The notes beneath the pieces are model-generated. The model worked only from the letters and a program-made list of their open reading frames with translations. It did no database searches and had not been told where the DNA came from. The position numbers and the translations under genes are program-made. Shown here one piece after another: positions 42,683 through 51,428 of a stretch of 56,719 nucleotides of DNA; within the stretch, counting starts at the first letter, position 1, and each line of letters starts with the position of its first letter. Source of the DNA: Devosia sp. (GTDB lineage Bacteria; Pseudomonadota; Alphaproteobacteria; Rhizobiales; Devosiaceae); NCBI RefSeq assembly GCF_017307495.1, contig NZ_JAFKHE010000033.1:1-56719 (forward strand), given 5' to 3'.

Positions 42683-43543
42683 TCACATATTAGGAGCCAT
42701 CAGTCCCAGAGCGCTCACGTCCAGAAGCACGGCAAAGCCAAGAATTTGCTCAAGCAGGACATTGCGCGACAGCGTTCGCAGGCCTTGAGCCGGTGCAACC
42801 TTCATGCGCTTCTCGAGAAGAAAATAGCGATTGTGGAGGGCCAAACAGACCATTGCCGCGAACAAGCTGATTTTGATGAGGAGAACCCGGCCGTACGCAT
42901 CGCCCGGATCGGGCACACCACCGAGCATCTGCCAAGTGTTCAAAGCACCTGTCACCGCAATGAGCGCTACGGCCGCTACGCCCATGCTTGAGAAGCGGCC
43001 CAGCGCGGTTACCACCTCTGCCGTTGCCGTCGGATCGCGCCGCGCCGCTACGATCAGGCGACCGAGGGGCACGAGGCCCCCTATCCATGCTGCGGCTGCG
43101 GCAACGTGGACAGCCTGACTGAGTGAGCCCACGATGCCCCATACTGCGGCGTGGCCCTGCCAGCCCTCACATGTCAAAATCAGGAAAGTTATCGCGGGGA
43201 CAAATCCCGGGGGGCCCCACAAGCTCGCCCCGAGCAAGAGGATCACAAGCGAAATCCGGGCGATCCATACCGGACCGAAGCCGGTTTCCAGCAGAACGCC
43301 ACTCAGCGCTTCAAGGGTACCCTCGCGGTCCGTGAGTCCTGCTGCAAAGGACACCAGCCACACGCCGGCAAAAGCTATAGTCGCAAGCGCAAGGGCAAGA
43401 TTGATGCCGCGAGGCTGCTGCGCCCGCGAGGCTGTGCCGCTCCTGTTCAGCGCATAGAACGGAAACAGCGTCGACCCGAACAGGATCATAACCGACAGGA
43501 AATAGCCCCATCGCGCCAAGACAAGCGTGCTAGCGACGTCCAT
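42683..43543 (-). CDS. copD: CopD copper resistance membrane protein
   Basis: A 286-residue membrane protein with about eight helices. His-rich pairs such as EGWQGHAAVWG, VHVAAAAAWIGG and LALHNRYFL fit CopD metal sites. CopD takes up or passes copper from periplasmic CopC. It follows copC by two bases. Confidence 0.85.
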   Translation of the reverse strand: MDVASTLVLARWGYFLSVMILFGSTLFPFYALNRSGTASRAQQPRGINLALALATIAFAGVWLVSFAAGLTDREGTLEALSGVLLETGFGPVWIARISLVILLLGASLWGPPGFVPAITFLILTCEGWQGHAAVWGIVGSLSQAVHVAAAAAWIGGLVPLGRLIVAARRDPTATAEVVTALGRFSSMGVAAVALIAVTGALNTWQMLGGVPDPGDAYGRVLLIKISLFAAMVCLALHNRYFLLEKRMKVAPAQGLRTLSRNVLLEQILGFAVLLDVSALGLMAPNM

Positions 43544-43545
43544 TT

Positions 43546-43908
43546 CTACGGTTTGACTTCAAATCTGTAGCTTCCTTTCACCTTGTGCCCATCTGCTGAA
43601 AGTACATGCCAATCAACCTGGTAGACGCCGGGCACGAGGGAACCCAACACCGGCGCAACCATGTTCTTATTGTCTACCGTGATTTCACCTGTAGCGACGA
43701 GCGCGCCGTCCGGCCCCAAGAGGTCGATGCCGGAGAATCGAGCCTCAATGTTCTCATTGAAGCTCAGGCTGATCTCAACTGGTGGCTGGGCAACAGCCGC
43801 ATTGGCAGCTGGAACGGTCTGGACCAGGAGCCCATGCGCCAGAGCCTGCCCTGGAAAGGACAGCCCCAGCAGTGTGAGCAACGCGACAATTCGGATAGCC
43901 AGGGTCAT
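43546..43908 (-). CDS. copC: CopC copper-binding protein
   Basis: A 120-residue periplasmic protein. The signal ends ALAH, so that His25 would be the mature N-terminus; His101, Asp106 and His108 in WHVLSADGHKVKG complete the Cu(II) site. CopC and CopD act together. The start ATG has an in-frame ATG 15 bases upstream. The extended fur frame overlaps its 5' part because of a frameshift. Confidence 0.9.
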   Translation of the reverse strand: MTLAIRIVALLTLLGLSFPGQALAHGLLVQTVPAANAAVAQPPVEISLSFNENIEARFSGIDLLGPDGALVATGEITVDNKNMVAPVLGSLVPGVYQVDWHVLSADGHKVKGSYRFEVKP

Positions 43909-44428
43909 CGCGAATTCTCCCATTGTCTTGAGTCGAGCCGCCATACGACGTTGGCGTCGGAGCCGGTTCCGATAACCGTTTGCCCCAGGCATGAGGTCGG
44001 CGATCATTTGTCGTCGGCGCGTACCCCGTAGAGTTCCAGTTTGTGCGCTGCCTGTAGCCGAGCCGCTTGGCAATCGCGTGCTGCAGCCTCTCTATTTCGG
44101 GATCCACGAACTCGACGATCTCTCCCGTTTCGGCGTCGATCAGATGGTCATGATGTGGGCCGTCGGCTAGCTCGTAATGGCAGCGGCCCTCGCCGAAGGT
44201 GTGCTCTTCCACAATCCCCGCGTCGCGCAGCGTCTTGAGCGTTCGATAGACAGTGGCGAGCGAGATTCGAGGGTGGTCGCGCGAGACCAGTTCGTGAATT
44301 TGGTTGGCGCTGGGGTGGCCTTGGGCTTTCGCTATGACCTGCGTTATCGCCCTTCGCTGGCCGGTGAGTTTGATACCATGGGCGCGGCAGGCATCGGTTA
44401 GCCTTTCAAGCGTCTGGACCGCTGGCAT
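43775..44428 (-). CDS. Fur-family regulator, frameshifted near 3' end
   Basis: The normal Fur fold (LKTGQRRAITQVIAK-like LTGQRRAITQVIAK, ISLATVYRTLKTL, CHYELADGPHHDHLID) is intact to about residue 130, RLGYR. The frame then continues as non-Fur sequence to 43775. In another frame the expected end, AHKLELYGVRADDK followed by TGA at 44004, is present. A one-base deletion near 44051 explains this. It may be a sequencing error or a real lesion that replaces the C-terminus with a long tail across copC. The ATG at 44428 is used; a TTG lies 15 bases upstream. The regulator follows the ZIP gene. Confidence 0.8.
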   Translation of the reverse strand: MPAVQTLERLTDACRAHGIKLTGQRRAITQVIAKAQGHPSANQIHELVSRDHPRISLATVYRTLKTLRDAGIVEEHTFGEGRCHYELADGPHHDHLIDAETGEIVEFVDPEIERLQHAIAKRLGYRQRTNWNSTGYAPTTNDRRPHAWGKRLSEPAPTPTSYGGSTQDNGRIRDDPGYPNCRVAHTAGAVLSRAGSGAWAPGPDRSSCQCGCCPATS

Positions 44429-44443
44429 GTACTGTCCTCGCAA

Positions 44444-45640
44444 TCAGATCTTGATCACTGCGGCGGTGGCGTACATGAAGGCGACGCCTGCCAGGAGACC
44501 ACCCAGAGCCGAAGGCGACAGCAGTGCCGAGCCTTTGCCCTTGTTGGAACGGAGAAGATAGGCACCAACCTCGACGATCACCTGCAAGATCGCGCCGGCG
44601 CCGATAGCCAGGGCAAGAGCCGACCATTGGGGGGCGACAGCCAGGCTGCCAATCCACATTCCAACCACCGCGGGAGCGCCAGCCACCAGCGTCAGGACGA
44701 CGAATGACCAGAGCTTTGGGCGCTCCTTAAGGATCGGCGCTGCTATGCCGATACCTTCGGTGATGTTGTGGATGGCAAATCCAAGAACGAGGAATGTACC
44801 AAGGCCAGCTGATCCCGCTGCGAAGGCGGCACCGATAGCGAGACCCTCCCCGAAGTTGTGCAGCCCGATCCCGAGGGCAATGTAGAACGAGAGCGCCAGG
44901 CCTGCGGGAGTGCCGCGCCAGCGGCCGATGGCCATGAGGATCATGAAACTCGCCAAGGCGGCGAGCACCACCATGGCCGGCCCCTGGAACAGCGCCGCCG
45001 ACTCGGCGGCAAGCTCGAGCGCCTCGGCACTCATGTCGATCAGTAGGAACGCGAGTAGGCCGATCGTCAGTGCCAGCAGGAAGTTCAAGCCGGATTGGCC
45101 GACGCCGCGTAGCGCGGGGTAGAACATCAGACCGATCGCAACGGGCAGGATACCGACGATGGCGCCAATCAGGGCCTGAGCGGTCAGCGCGGAAGCGTTT
45201 GGCTGCGGCGTTGGAACAGCGACGGGAATCTCGTGCTCGAAGGCAGTGCCGGTATTGGTGAGGACGTTGACGCGGTGCGCCTCGCCCAGCACCCAAGGAT
45301 ACGGAAGTGAAATCCAGGCGGTGGCGCCGCGAGCGAGTTCGCCGGGCGGGTCCTGGGTAAATGTCCAGTAGGCATCATCGACCTGGACCTGCGCGATCGA
45401 CATCGGCTCCGACCCGCCGGCCCGCACCAGCACTTTGATCCCGCTGCTGTCGAGGATGGTGCGCTCATAGGTCAGCGCTTCGACCGGCGGGGCGCCGTTG
45501 TTGAAGCTCCTGAGCGGATCAGTTGCCGCGATCCAGGCGAGCGCCGCGAGCAGTAGCGCCAGCGGCAGCAAAAGCCATGCAAGGCGACGCCATCTGTTCG
45601 CTTCAAGCGGGGGCGGAAGAGTCGATGCAGTGTCCGTCAT
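44444..45640 (-). CDS. ZIP-family metal transporter with extracytoplasmic N-domain
   Basis: A 398-residue membrane protein. A single helix near residue 20-40 and a beta-rich periplasmic domain (about residues 50-155) precede the eight-helix ZIP core with HNFGEGLAIG and HNITEGIGI metal sites. ZIP proteins import zinc, iron or other divalent metals. The long N-domain is unusual for ZIP. It starts immediately after the multicopper oxidase's original stop, so the two were coupled. Confidence 0.85.
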   Translation of the reverse strand: MTDTASTLPPPLEANRWRRLAWLLLPLALLLAALAWIAATDPLRSFNNGAPPVEALTYERTILDSSGIKVLVRAGGSEPMSIAQVQVDDAYWTFTQDPPGELARGATAWISLPYPWVLGEAHRVNVLTNTGTAFEHEIPVAVPTPQPNASALTAQALIGAIVGILPVAIGLMFYPALRGVGQSGLNFLLALTIGLLAFLLIDMSAEALELAAESAALFQGPAMVVLAALASFMILMAIGRWRGTPAGLALSFYIALGIGLHNFGEGLAIGAAFAAGSAGLGTFLVLGFAIHNITEGIGIAAPILKERPKLWSFVVLTLVAGAPAVVGMWIGSLAVAPQWSALALAIGAGAILQVIVEVGAYLLRSNKGKGSALLSPSALGGLLAGVAFMYATAAVIKI

Positions 45641-45670
45641 TTACGCCTCCACGACGTCGAACATTCCCAT

Positions 45671-46783
45671 CTAGCCGAGCTCGGTAAACTCAGACTGATG
45701 GGCATGGAACATGTACATGCCCGGCTCGTGGTCCTTGTAGCTGAACTCAAGGATGCCGCGCTGGGCCTGGCACTGGGTGATGAGGTCGACGGTACGCAGC
45801 GTCGGAGTGAGCTGCGTGCCGGTGTCATAGTAGTCGAAGAAGTTGGCGTGCAGGTGCAACGAGTTGATCGGATCGAACTCGGTCACGTTCACCAGGTAGA
45901 TGCGCACCGGCCGGCTCTTCTCGATACGGATCGGCCGGTTGCCATACGCATGCGGGATGGAGTTGACAGCATAGAACTCGTTCTCGTTGTCGAAGTTGGT
46001 GTCGAAGGCGTTCATCACCATCACCATCTCCTGCCAGTGGGCGTTCTCCGGCGTACCGAGCAGCCGCGACTTGGCCTGTGCTTCGAACTCTGGATGGAGA
46101 GCGGGGTCGGGGTCGATGACGAAGGCGCCGTACATGCCCTTATGCATATGCCGCTTCAGCGGCAGCGCATGGCAATGATAGAGGTGACAGCCGAATGGCT
46201 TGGCATCGAACTCGTAGACGAATTCCTCGCCTGGGTTGATGAGGCCAGCACCCGGCACGCCATCCATGCGGGCCGAGTGGATGCCATGGAAATGCATCGA
46301 GTGTGGGTGCGACCCGAAGTTCTTGAAGACGAACCGTAGTCGCTCGCCTTCCTTCGCGCGGAAAGCTGGACCGGGTACCCGTCCGTTGTACGTCCAAGCC
46401 GGGAACATCACGCCGGGGGCGATCTCGATTTCCTTGTCGACCGCCTCGACCTCGAAAGTGCGAAGCGGTCTACCGTCCACGGTCGTGGATAGGGTGCCCC
46501 TCTCCCACTCTGTCAGCATCGCGGATGGGTCGAAACCGTTCCTCGCATAGTCGACTTGGCCCACGGTCATCATGCCGCCATGCGCTCCGCGGTGAGCCGT
46601 AGGCGCTGCGTATGGGTCGGCGGTCGGCACCGCCGAATCACCCGACGTGGCGGCCATGTCGTGGCCTGGCATGCTTTGGGCAGCCGCGGTCGTGGCCAGC
46701 GCTGCCGCACCACCTGCTACCGCGAGCCCGCCCAACAATAGGCCGCGCCGAGTGACGATGTCGCCGTGCGACTGATCGCTCAT
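45671..46783 (-). CDS. Two-domain multicopper oxidase, amber-truncated
   Basis: A 370-residue Tat-exported (TRRGLLLGG) oxidase. Copper ligands are MHFHG (His164/His166) and HLYHCHALPLKRHMHKGM (Cys204, His205, His212, Met217) for a type 1 site in domain 1, with LHLHAN and MFHAHQSEF in domain 2. The TAG at 45671 cuts between TELG and the in-frame continuation MGMFDVVEA, whose TAA lies at 45641 just before the ZIP start. In relatives Trp usually precedes that Met, so TGG to TAG is likely. Nine or so C-terminal residues are lost, perhaps without loss of function. Confidence 0.85.
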   Translation of the reverse strand: MSDQSHGDIVTRRGLLLGGLAVAGGAAALATTAAAQSMPGHDMAATSGDSAVPTADPYAAPTAHRGAHGGMMTVGQVDYARNGFDPSAMLTEWERGTLSTTVDGRPLRTFEVEAVDKEIEIAPGVMFPAWTYNGRVPGPAFRAKEGERLRFVFKNFGSHPHSMHFHGIHSARMDGVPGAGLINPGEEFVYEFDAKPFGCHLYHCHALPLKRHMHKGMYGAFVIDPDPALHPEFEAQAKSRLLGTPENAHWQEMVMVMNAFDTNFDNENEFYAVNSIPHAYGNRPIRIEKSRPVRIYLVNVTEFDPINSLHLHANFFDYYDTGTQLTPTLRTVDLITQCQAQRGILEFSYKDHEPGMYMFHAHQSEFTELG

Positions 46784-46794
46784 GTTGTTTCCTA

Positions 46795-46844
46795 GTTGCG
46801 AATAGATCGCAACAGGGATAAGCACGTCCAGCGGTCATTTGCAA
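46795..46844 (-). promoter_or_regulatory. Promoter with Fur-box-like dyad, multicopper oxidase operon
   Basis: Read leftward, TTGCAA (46839-46844) and TTATCC (46816-46821) are 17 bases apart. Right after the -10 lies the perfect dyad GTTGCGAATAGATCGCAAC (46795-46813), similar to alphaproteobacterial Fur/Mur boxes. A Fur-family gene is the third in this operon, so autoregulation is likely. Confidence 0.6.
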
Positions 46845-46875
46845 GTAGGAATGATTTGCAGAAAGGGCGCGGTCC

Positions 46876-47718
46876 TCAGCTTGGGGGACAGATCGTACTG
46901 CCGCACGCGCGCATATTGCCGACCTTTTCGCGCAGGACCTCGATGCCGACGGCCCCGGGGACAATCTCATCGCCGATGATGAAAGTGGGAGTGCCTGAGA
47001 TGCCGAGTCGGCGGGCCAGGTCATAGGATTGGTCAAGCGCGGCCGTCACTTCCGGGTCGGATAGCTTGCCCTTCAACGTCGCCTCGTCGAGCCCCAGTTT
47101 GCCTGCCTCCCGCAACGCAACGGGGCCATCGATCTGCCCGCGGGCTGTGTAGAGCGCTCGGTGGAAGGACCAGTAATCTGCTCCTGCCAAATCCACCAAA
47201 ACACCGACCTTGGCAGCGTCGACCGACCCCTGTGACAGGATCGGGAACTGCCTAAGCACCAGACGCAGGTTGGGGTCCTCGTCAACAAGTGCGACCAGAT
47301 CCGGCATGGCAGTGCGACAGTAGGCACAGTTGTAGTCGTACATCTCCACAAGGGTGACGTCGCCAAGCGGGTTGCCAACGACCGCCGCCCCAGTGTCTGA
47401 AAAGATGCGATCGCGGTTTTCAGCGATGAGGGTCTTGGTTTTGGCCGCCTGTTCTGCCTGGCGCTTCGTAGCGAGAGCGTCAGACACCCGCTGAAGAACA
47501 TCCGGGTTGGCCAGGAGGTACTGCTCCACCATTGGGCCGAGTTCTTCCGGTCGGTATTGCGGGCCAGCCGTGGCAGCCGCGATCTCGTCGACGATGAGCT
47601 GCCGCAACTGGGCTTGATCCCAGTTGGGTCCGATTGGCGATTGGATCAAGGCAAAGGCGGCTACGGCGCCAGCCACCGCCCCCGCCAAAACAACCACCAC
47701 AAGTCCCAGTATTTTCAT
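46876..47718 (-). CDS. DsbA-family disulfide protein (ScsC-like)
   Basis: A 280-residue exported thioredoxin-fold protein with a signal anchor (LGLVVVVLAGAVAGAVAAFAL). A long helical neck (about 35-110) precedes the domain. The active site is CAYC (131-134), and SGTPTFIIGD is the cis-Pro loop. Two extra cysteines, in CGSTIC near the C-terminus, are unusual. It resembles the protein at 36661. It lies five bases from the next DsbA. Confidence 0.85.
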   Translation of the reverse strand: MKILGLVVVVLAGAVAGAVAAFALIQSPIGPNWDQAQLRQLIVDEIAAATAGPQYRPEELGPMVEQYLLANPDVLQRVSDALATKRQAEQAAKTKTLIAENRDRIFSDTGAAVVGNPLGDVTLVEMYDYNCAYCRTAMPDLVALVDEDPNLRLVLRQFPILSQGSVDAAKVGVLVDLAGADYWSFHRALYTARGQIDGPVALREAGKLGLDEATLKGKLSDPEVTAALDQSYDLARRLGISGTPTFIIGDEIVPGAVGIEVLREKVGNMRACGSTICPPS

Positions 47719-47723
47719 AGCGT

Positions 47724-48368
47724 TCAGGCGCGCAGCAACGGTTCGAATTCCGTCGCCAGTTCTTCGAGTGAGAGCGCTCCGGTCCTGTGCTTGCCATTGA
47801 TGTAGAACGTGGGGGTTCCGGTAAGGTGGAACTCCTTCATCGCCTGATCTCGAGCGGCTTCGAGGGCATCGAAGCCCGCCTGGTCCTTGAGAGCGGCGTC
47901 AAAGCTCTCTTGGGTGAAGCCATGCTGAAAGGCGATCTTTTCCAGGGCCGTCTTCGGTGTTTCCGAAGTCGACCACTGTTCCTGGGTCTTGAAGAAGGCT
48001 TCAATCAGGTCGAAATAGGCTGTCTCGGCGCTGGCATAGGCTAGCAGGAAGACCACGGCGTCCGGGACATTGCGCACGAATGGGCGGACGACTAGGCGCA
48101 CTTGACCGGCTTCGACATAGGTGCGCTTCAGTTCCGGATACGTCTCTACATGGAACTTGGCGCAATGCGGGCAGGTCGGCGACGCATACTCAATCAGGGT
48201 GATCTTTGCATCTGCGGCGCCCAAGGATCGATCCGGAGGTCCCGCGGGCTTCATCAACTTTTCCAGGGGAATTGTATCCCCGTCTTCGGCGGACGCTCCC
48301 CCCGCGATGCTCCCGATCGCCAGGATCGCGGCGGTGCTGCCGATGAATGTCCGTCTGTTGATGGTCAT
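47724..48368 (-). CDS. DsbA-like thioredoxin-fold oxidase
   Basis: A 214-residue protein with a twin-arginine-like signal (INRRTFIGSTAAILAIG). The active site is CPHC (Cys66, Cys69), with TGTPTFYINGK as the cis-Pro loop. The inserted helical domain is typical of monomeric DsbA. It lies five bases upstream of the ScsC-like gene, and the pair forms a small operon. Confidence 0.9.
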   Translation of the reverse strand: MTINRRTFIGSTAAILAIGSIAGGASAEDGDTIPLEKLMKPAGPPDRSLGAADAKITLIEYASPTCPHCAKFHVETYPELKRTYVEAGQVRLVVRPFVRNVPDAVVFLLAYASAETAYFDLIEAFFKTQEQWSTSETPKTALEKIAFQHGFTQESFDAALKDQAGFDALEAARDQAMKEFHLTGTPTFYINGKHRTGALSLEELATEFEPLLRA

Positions 48369-48468
48369 GCGTTCCTCCTGTTGCCATCATCTAGCCCGTC
48401 AGAGGCCCGGCCGTGCCATCCCTGATGTTGATCAACTTGGCGTGAGGCCCGCTCTCCCAAACGCCGTG

Positions 48469-48906
48469 TCAGGCCGCCTGATTGTTCTCATGGAATCGGC
48501 ACTCACTGTGATCGGCCAGAATTTCGATCACCCGACATGTCTCGACCCGCCCATGGGAGCAGCCTTCGACCATGCGCTGCAGCTCGGCTTCGAGCGCCCT
48601 GAGACTCAAGATTCTCCTGCGGACCTCTTCCAGCCGCGCCTTTGCGATGGCGTCGGCGTCCGCGCATGGCTGGGACGGTTCATCCTGAAGGTGCAGAAGC
48701 GTTCGAATGGCATCGAGCTCAAATCCAAGTTCCCGCGCATGGCGAATAAACGCCAGCCGGTCCACATCCGCCCTTGCATAGAGGCGACGGTTGCCGTCTG
48801 TCCGCTGCAATGCGGGGAGCAGTCCGATCTCCTCGTAATACCGGATGGTCGGCACTTTCACGCCGCTGAGCTCGGCTGCTCTTCCTATCGCTAAGCCATG
48901 ATCCAT
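48469..48906 (-). CDS. MerR-family metal regulator (ZntR/CadR-like)
   Basis: A 145-residue MerR protein: winged helix (LAIGRAAELSGVKVPTIRYYEE), dimer helix, and cysteines at 81, 116, 124 and 136. The first three match the ZntR/CadR spacing. The ATG at 48906 is chosen because an upstream start at 48951 would place a MerR operator inside the gene. It is divergent from the P-type ATPase operon. Confidence 0.85.
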   Translation of the reverse strand: MDHGLAIGRAAELSGVKVPTIRYYEEIGLLPALQRTDGNRRLYARADVDRLAFIRHARELGFELDAIRTLLHLQDEPSQPCADADAIAKARLEEVRRRILSLRALEAELQRMVEGCSHGRVETCRVIEILADHSECRFHENNQAA

Positions 48907-48918
48907 TTCACAGTGCTC

Positions 48919-48933
48919 CTCTAGCCACTGGAG
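48919..48933. promoter_or_regulatory. MerR operator copy 1
   Basis: CTCTAGCCACTGGAG. It is the exact reverse complement of the second operator at 49043-49057, located just upstream of the regulator start. Confidence 0.6.
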
Positions 48934-49036
48934 CATGTAGTGCAAAGCCATCCACCATGAAAGGTGCTGGCGCCGGTGCAGGGTGGGCGTGGCGCTGGTG
49001 CGACATCATTGCACAGCATCGTGATCAGTTTAGGCG

Positions 49037-49067
49037 TTGCTCCTCCAGTGGCTAGAGGTTGTAGCCA
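49037..49067 (+). promoter_or_regulatory. MerR promoter/operator copy 2
   Basis: TTGCTC (49037-49042) and TAGCCA (49062-49067) are 19 bases apart, with the dyad CTCCAGTGGCTAGAG (49043-49057) in the spacer. It should drive the P-type ATPase operon. Confidence 0.75.
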
Positions 49068-49094
49068 GTGCCCGGTGCGGCAAGGAGCATGAAA

Positions 49095-51428
49095 ATGACC
49101 GAGGCAACGACCCAGACCCGCTTTCTCGTCGACGGGATGGACTGCGCAAGCTGCGCAGCCAAGATCGATACCGCTACCCGGAGGGTCGAAGGGGTCGAGG
49201 ACGTCTCGGTGTCCGTGGTGGCCGGCACCATGACCGTAAAGCACTCGCCGGCAGCCGATCTGGAACAGATCGTGCGGAAGGTAACCAGTCTCGGTTACAA
49301 GGCCAGGGCTATCGAGCGCGGCGATGCTGGATCGAAGAGCGAGACCGCAAAGCAGGCGCCCACGCTCGAACACACTGGGCACGATCAATCAGGGCACGCT
49401 CACGCCGGACATGATCACGGCGAGGACAACCACGATGGTCACAGCCATCTTGAGCATGATCACGATGAGCACAAAGACCATGCCCATGGTGAGGATCATA
49501 AGCAAGAAAAGCCCGACAAGCTCGCCGGCATGCACGGTCACGACCATTCCCCCGAAGACGGCCCCTGGTGGAAGACTGTCAAGGCTCGTCTGACGATCGT
49601 TTGCGGGCTGGCGATCGGAGGGGCGTTCGCGCTGGCCTGGTCCGTACCCTCTGTAGAGTCCTGGATCTTCATTGTCGCAATGGCGGTCGGTCTGATTCCG
49701 ATCGCGAGGCGGGCGCTCTTTGGCGCGCTGAACGGCAGCCCCTTCTCAATTGAGACGCTGATGACGGTCGCCGCCGTCGGCGCCGTGTTCATCGGTGCCA
49801 GCGAGGAAGCAGCGGTAGTGGTGTTCCTTTTCCTTGTGGGCGAACTGCTCGAGGGAATCGCAACGGGTCGGGCACGGGCCAGCATAAAGGCCCTGGCCAC
49901 GCTGGTCCCCAAGACGGCATTTGTCGAGGCCGACGGCAAGACCACCGAAATCCCGGCTGACCAGGTTGCAGTCGGGGCGACCGTACTTGTCAGGCCAGGC
50001 GACCGCATCCCGGCCGACGGAACTATCGTCTCCGGCGAGAGCGCCATTGATGAAGCCCCGGTGACGGGTGAGTCCGTCCCCAAGCGCAAGACTGTCGACG
50101 ATCTGGTCTTTGCCGGCACCGTCAATCAGGAAGGCGTGCTACGAATTCGGGTCACGGCGGCAGCCTCGGACAACACCATTTCGCGCATCATCAAACTGGT
50201 TGAGGAGGCGCAAGAATCGAAGGCGCCGACTGAGCGGTTCATCGACCGGTTCTCGAAATACTACACGCCCGGCGTCATGGTGGTTGCGGCCTTGATAGCC
50301 ATCGTCCCTCCGCTGCTCTTCGGGCAGTCCTGGGGAGAGTGGATTTATAAGGGCTTGGCAGTGCTGCTCATTGGCTGCCCATGCGCCTTGGTCATCTCGA
50401 CCCCCGCAGCCATCGCTGCTGCCCTCTCGGCTGGCGCCCGACGCGGCCTGTTGATGAAAGGCGGGGCCGTGCTCGAGGGCTTGGGCAAGATCAACCACGT
50501 AGCACTCGACAAAACGGGTACGCTGACCGTGGGCAAGCCGCAGGTCACCGACATCGTCGGGGTCGATCATTCGGAGGCCGACGTGCTCGCACTGTCTGCG
50601 GCCTTAGAAGTGGGATCTAGCCACCCGCTGGCCACGGCGATCCTGGCCAAAGCGAAGGAGCAGAACGTCCATCCCAAGCGAGTTGAAGGCGCTGGAGCGG
50701 TGGGCGGCAAAGGTGTCATCGGCACGGTTGAGGGGCAGGAGCTGTTTCTCGGTTCTCGCCGCGCTGCTGGCGAGCGCGCACCCCTCTCTGCCGATCTCGA
50801 GAGCCGGATTGCCGCGCTAAATGACGAAGGTAAGACCGTTTCTGTACTGCTCGCCAACAGCAAGGTCGCGGGATTGATCGCGATGCGCGATGAGCCGCGC
50901 GAGGATGCCAAGGCCGGTCTGGATGCACTGAAGCGGCTGGGAGCTGACGTGGTTATGCTCACCGGCGACAATCGCCGCACTGCCGAGGCGATCGGCAAGT
51001 CCCTGGGCATCGAGCCTCGAGCCGAGCTACTGCCGCAAGACAAGCAGAAGTTCGTCGACGAACTGCGCCAGCAGGGGAAGGTGGTTGGCAAGGTTGGCGA
51101 CGGCATCAACGATGCTCCGGCACTTGCTGCTGCCGACATTGGCATAGCGATGGGTGGCGGCACGGACGTGGCACTGGAGACGGCCGACGCGGCGGTGCTG
51201 CATGGCCGGGTGCTGGATATCGCGAACATGATCGTGCTGTCGCGCGCTACAATGCGCAACATTGTCGAGAACATCACCATCTCACTGGGGCTCAAAGCAT
51301 TCTTTCTGGTGACTACGGTCATCGGCATCACGGGGCTGTGGCCCGCAATTCTGGCCGACACCGGTGCAACTGTGCTTGTGACCGCCAACGCTATGCGGCT
51401 GCTTGCATGGAAGGGGCTCGAGCGTTGA
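49095..51428 (+). CDS. Heavy-metal translocating P1B-type ATPase
   Basis: A 777-residue exporter of the ZntA/CadA type. The N-terminal HMA domain has GMDCASC (Cys17, Cys20). A long His/Asp-rich linker (about residues 93-155) follows. Catalytic landmarks are CPC (428-430), the phosphorylated Asp472 in DKTGT and a GDGIND hinge near 668. CPC and an HP motif point to Zn, Cd or Pb. The ATG at 49095 is preceded by AAGGAG seven bases away; upstream ATG/GTG options are worse. It heads a long rightward operon. Confidence 0.95.
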   Translation: MTEATTQTRFLVDGMDCASCAAKIDTATRRVEGVEDVSVSVVAGTMTVKHSPAADLEQIVRKVTSLGYKARAIERGDAGSKSETAKQAPTLEHTGHDQSGHAHAGHDHGEDNHDGHSHLEHDHDEHKDHAHGEDHKQEKPDKLAGMHGHDHSPEDGPWWKTVKARLTIVCGLAIGGAFALAWSVPSVESWIFIVAMAVGLIPIARRALFGALNGSPFSIETLMTVAAVGAVFIGASEEAAVVVFLFLVGELLEGIATGRARASIKALATLVPKTAFVEADGKTTEIPADQVAVGATVLVRPGDRIPADGTIVSGESAIDEAPVTGESVPKRKTVDDLVFAGTVNQEGVLRIRVTAAASDNTISRIIKLVEEAQESKAPTERFIDRFSKYYTPGVMVVAALIAIVPPLLFGQSWGEWIYKGLAVLLIGCPCALVISTPAAIAAALSAGARRGLLMKGGAVLEGLGKINHVALDKTGTLTVGKPQVTDIVGVDHSEADVLALSAALEVGSSHPLATAILAKAKEQNVHPKRVEGAGAVGGKGVIGTVEGQELFLGSRRAAGERAPLSADLESRIAALNDEGKTVSVLLANSKVAGLIAMRDEPREDAKAGLDALKRLGADVVMLTGDNRRTAEAIGKSLGIEPRAELLPQDKQKFVDELRQQGKVVGKVGDGINDAPALAAADIGIAMGGGTDVALETADAAVLHGRVLDIANMIVLSRATMRNIVENITISLGLKAFFLVTTVIGITGLWPAILADTGATVLVTANAMRLLAWKGLER

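Noticed and set aside
48907..48951. Upstream start for the second MerR gene
   Set aside because: It would translate the operator at 48919-48933. MerR proteins normally begin close to the winged helix.
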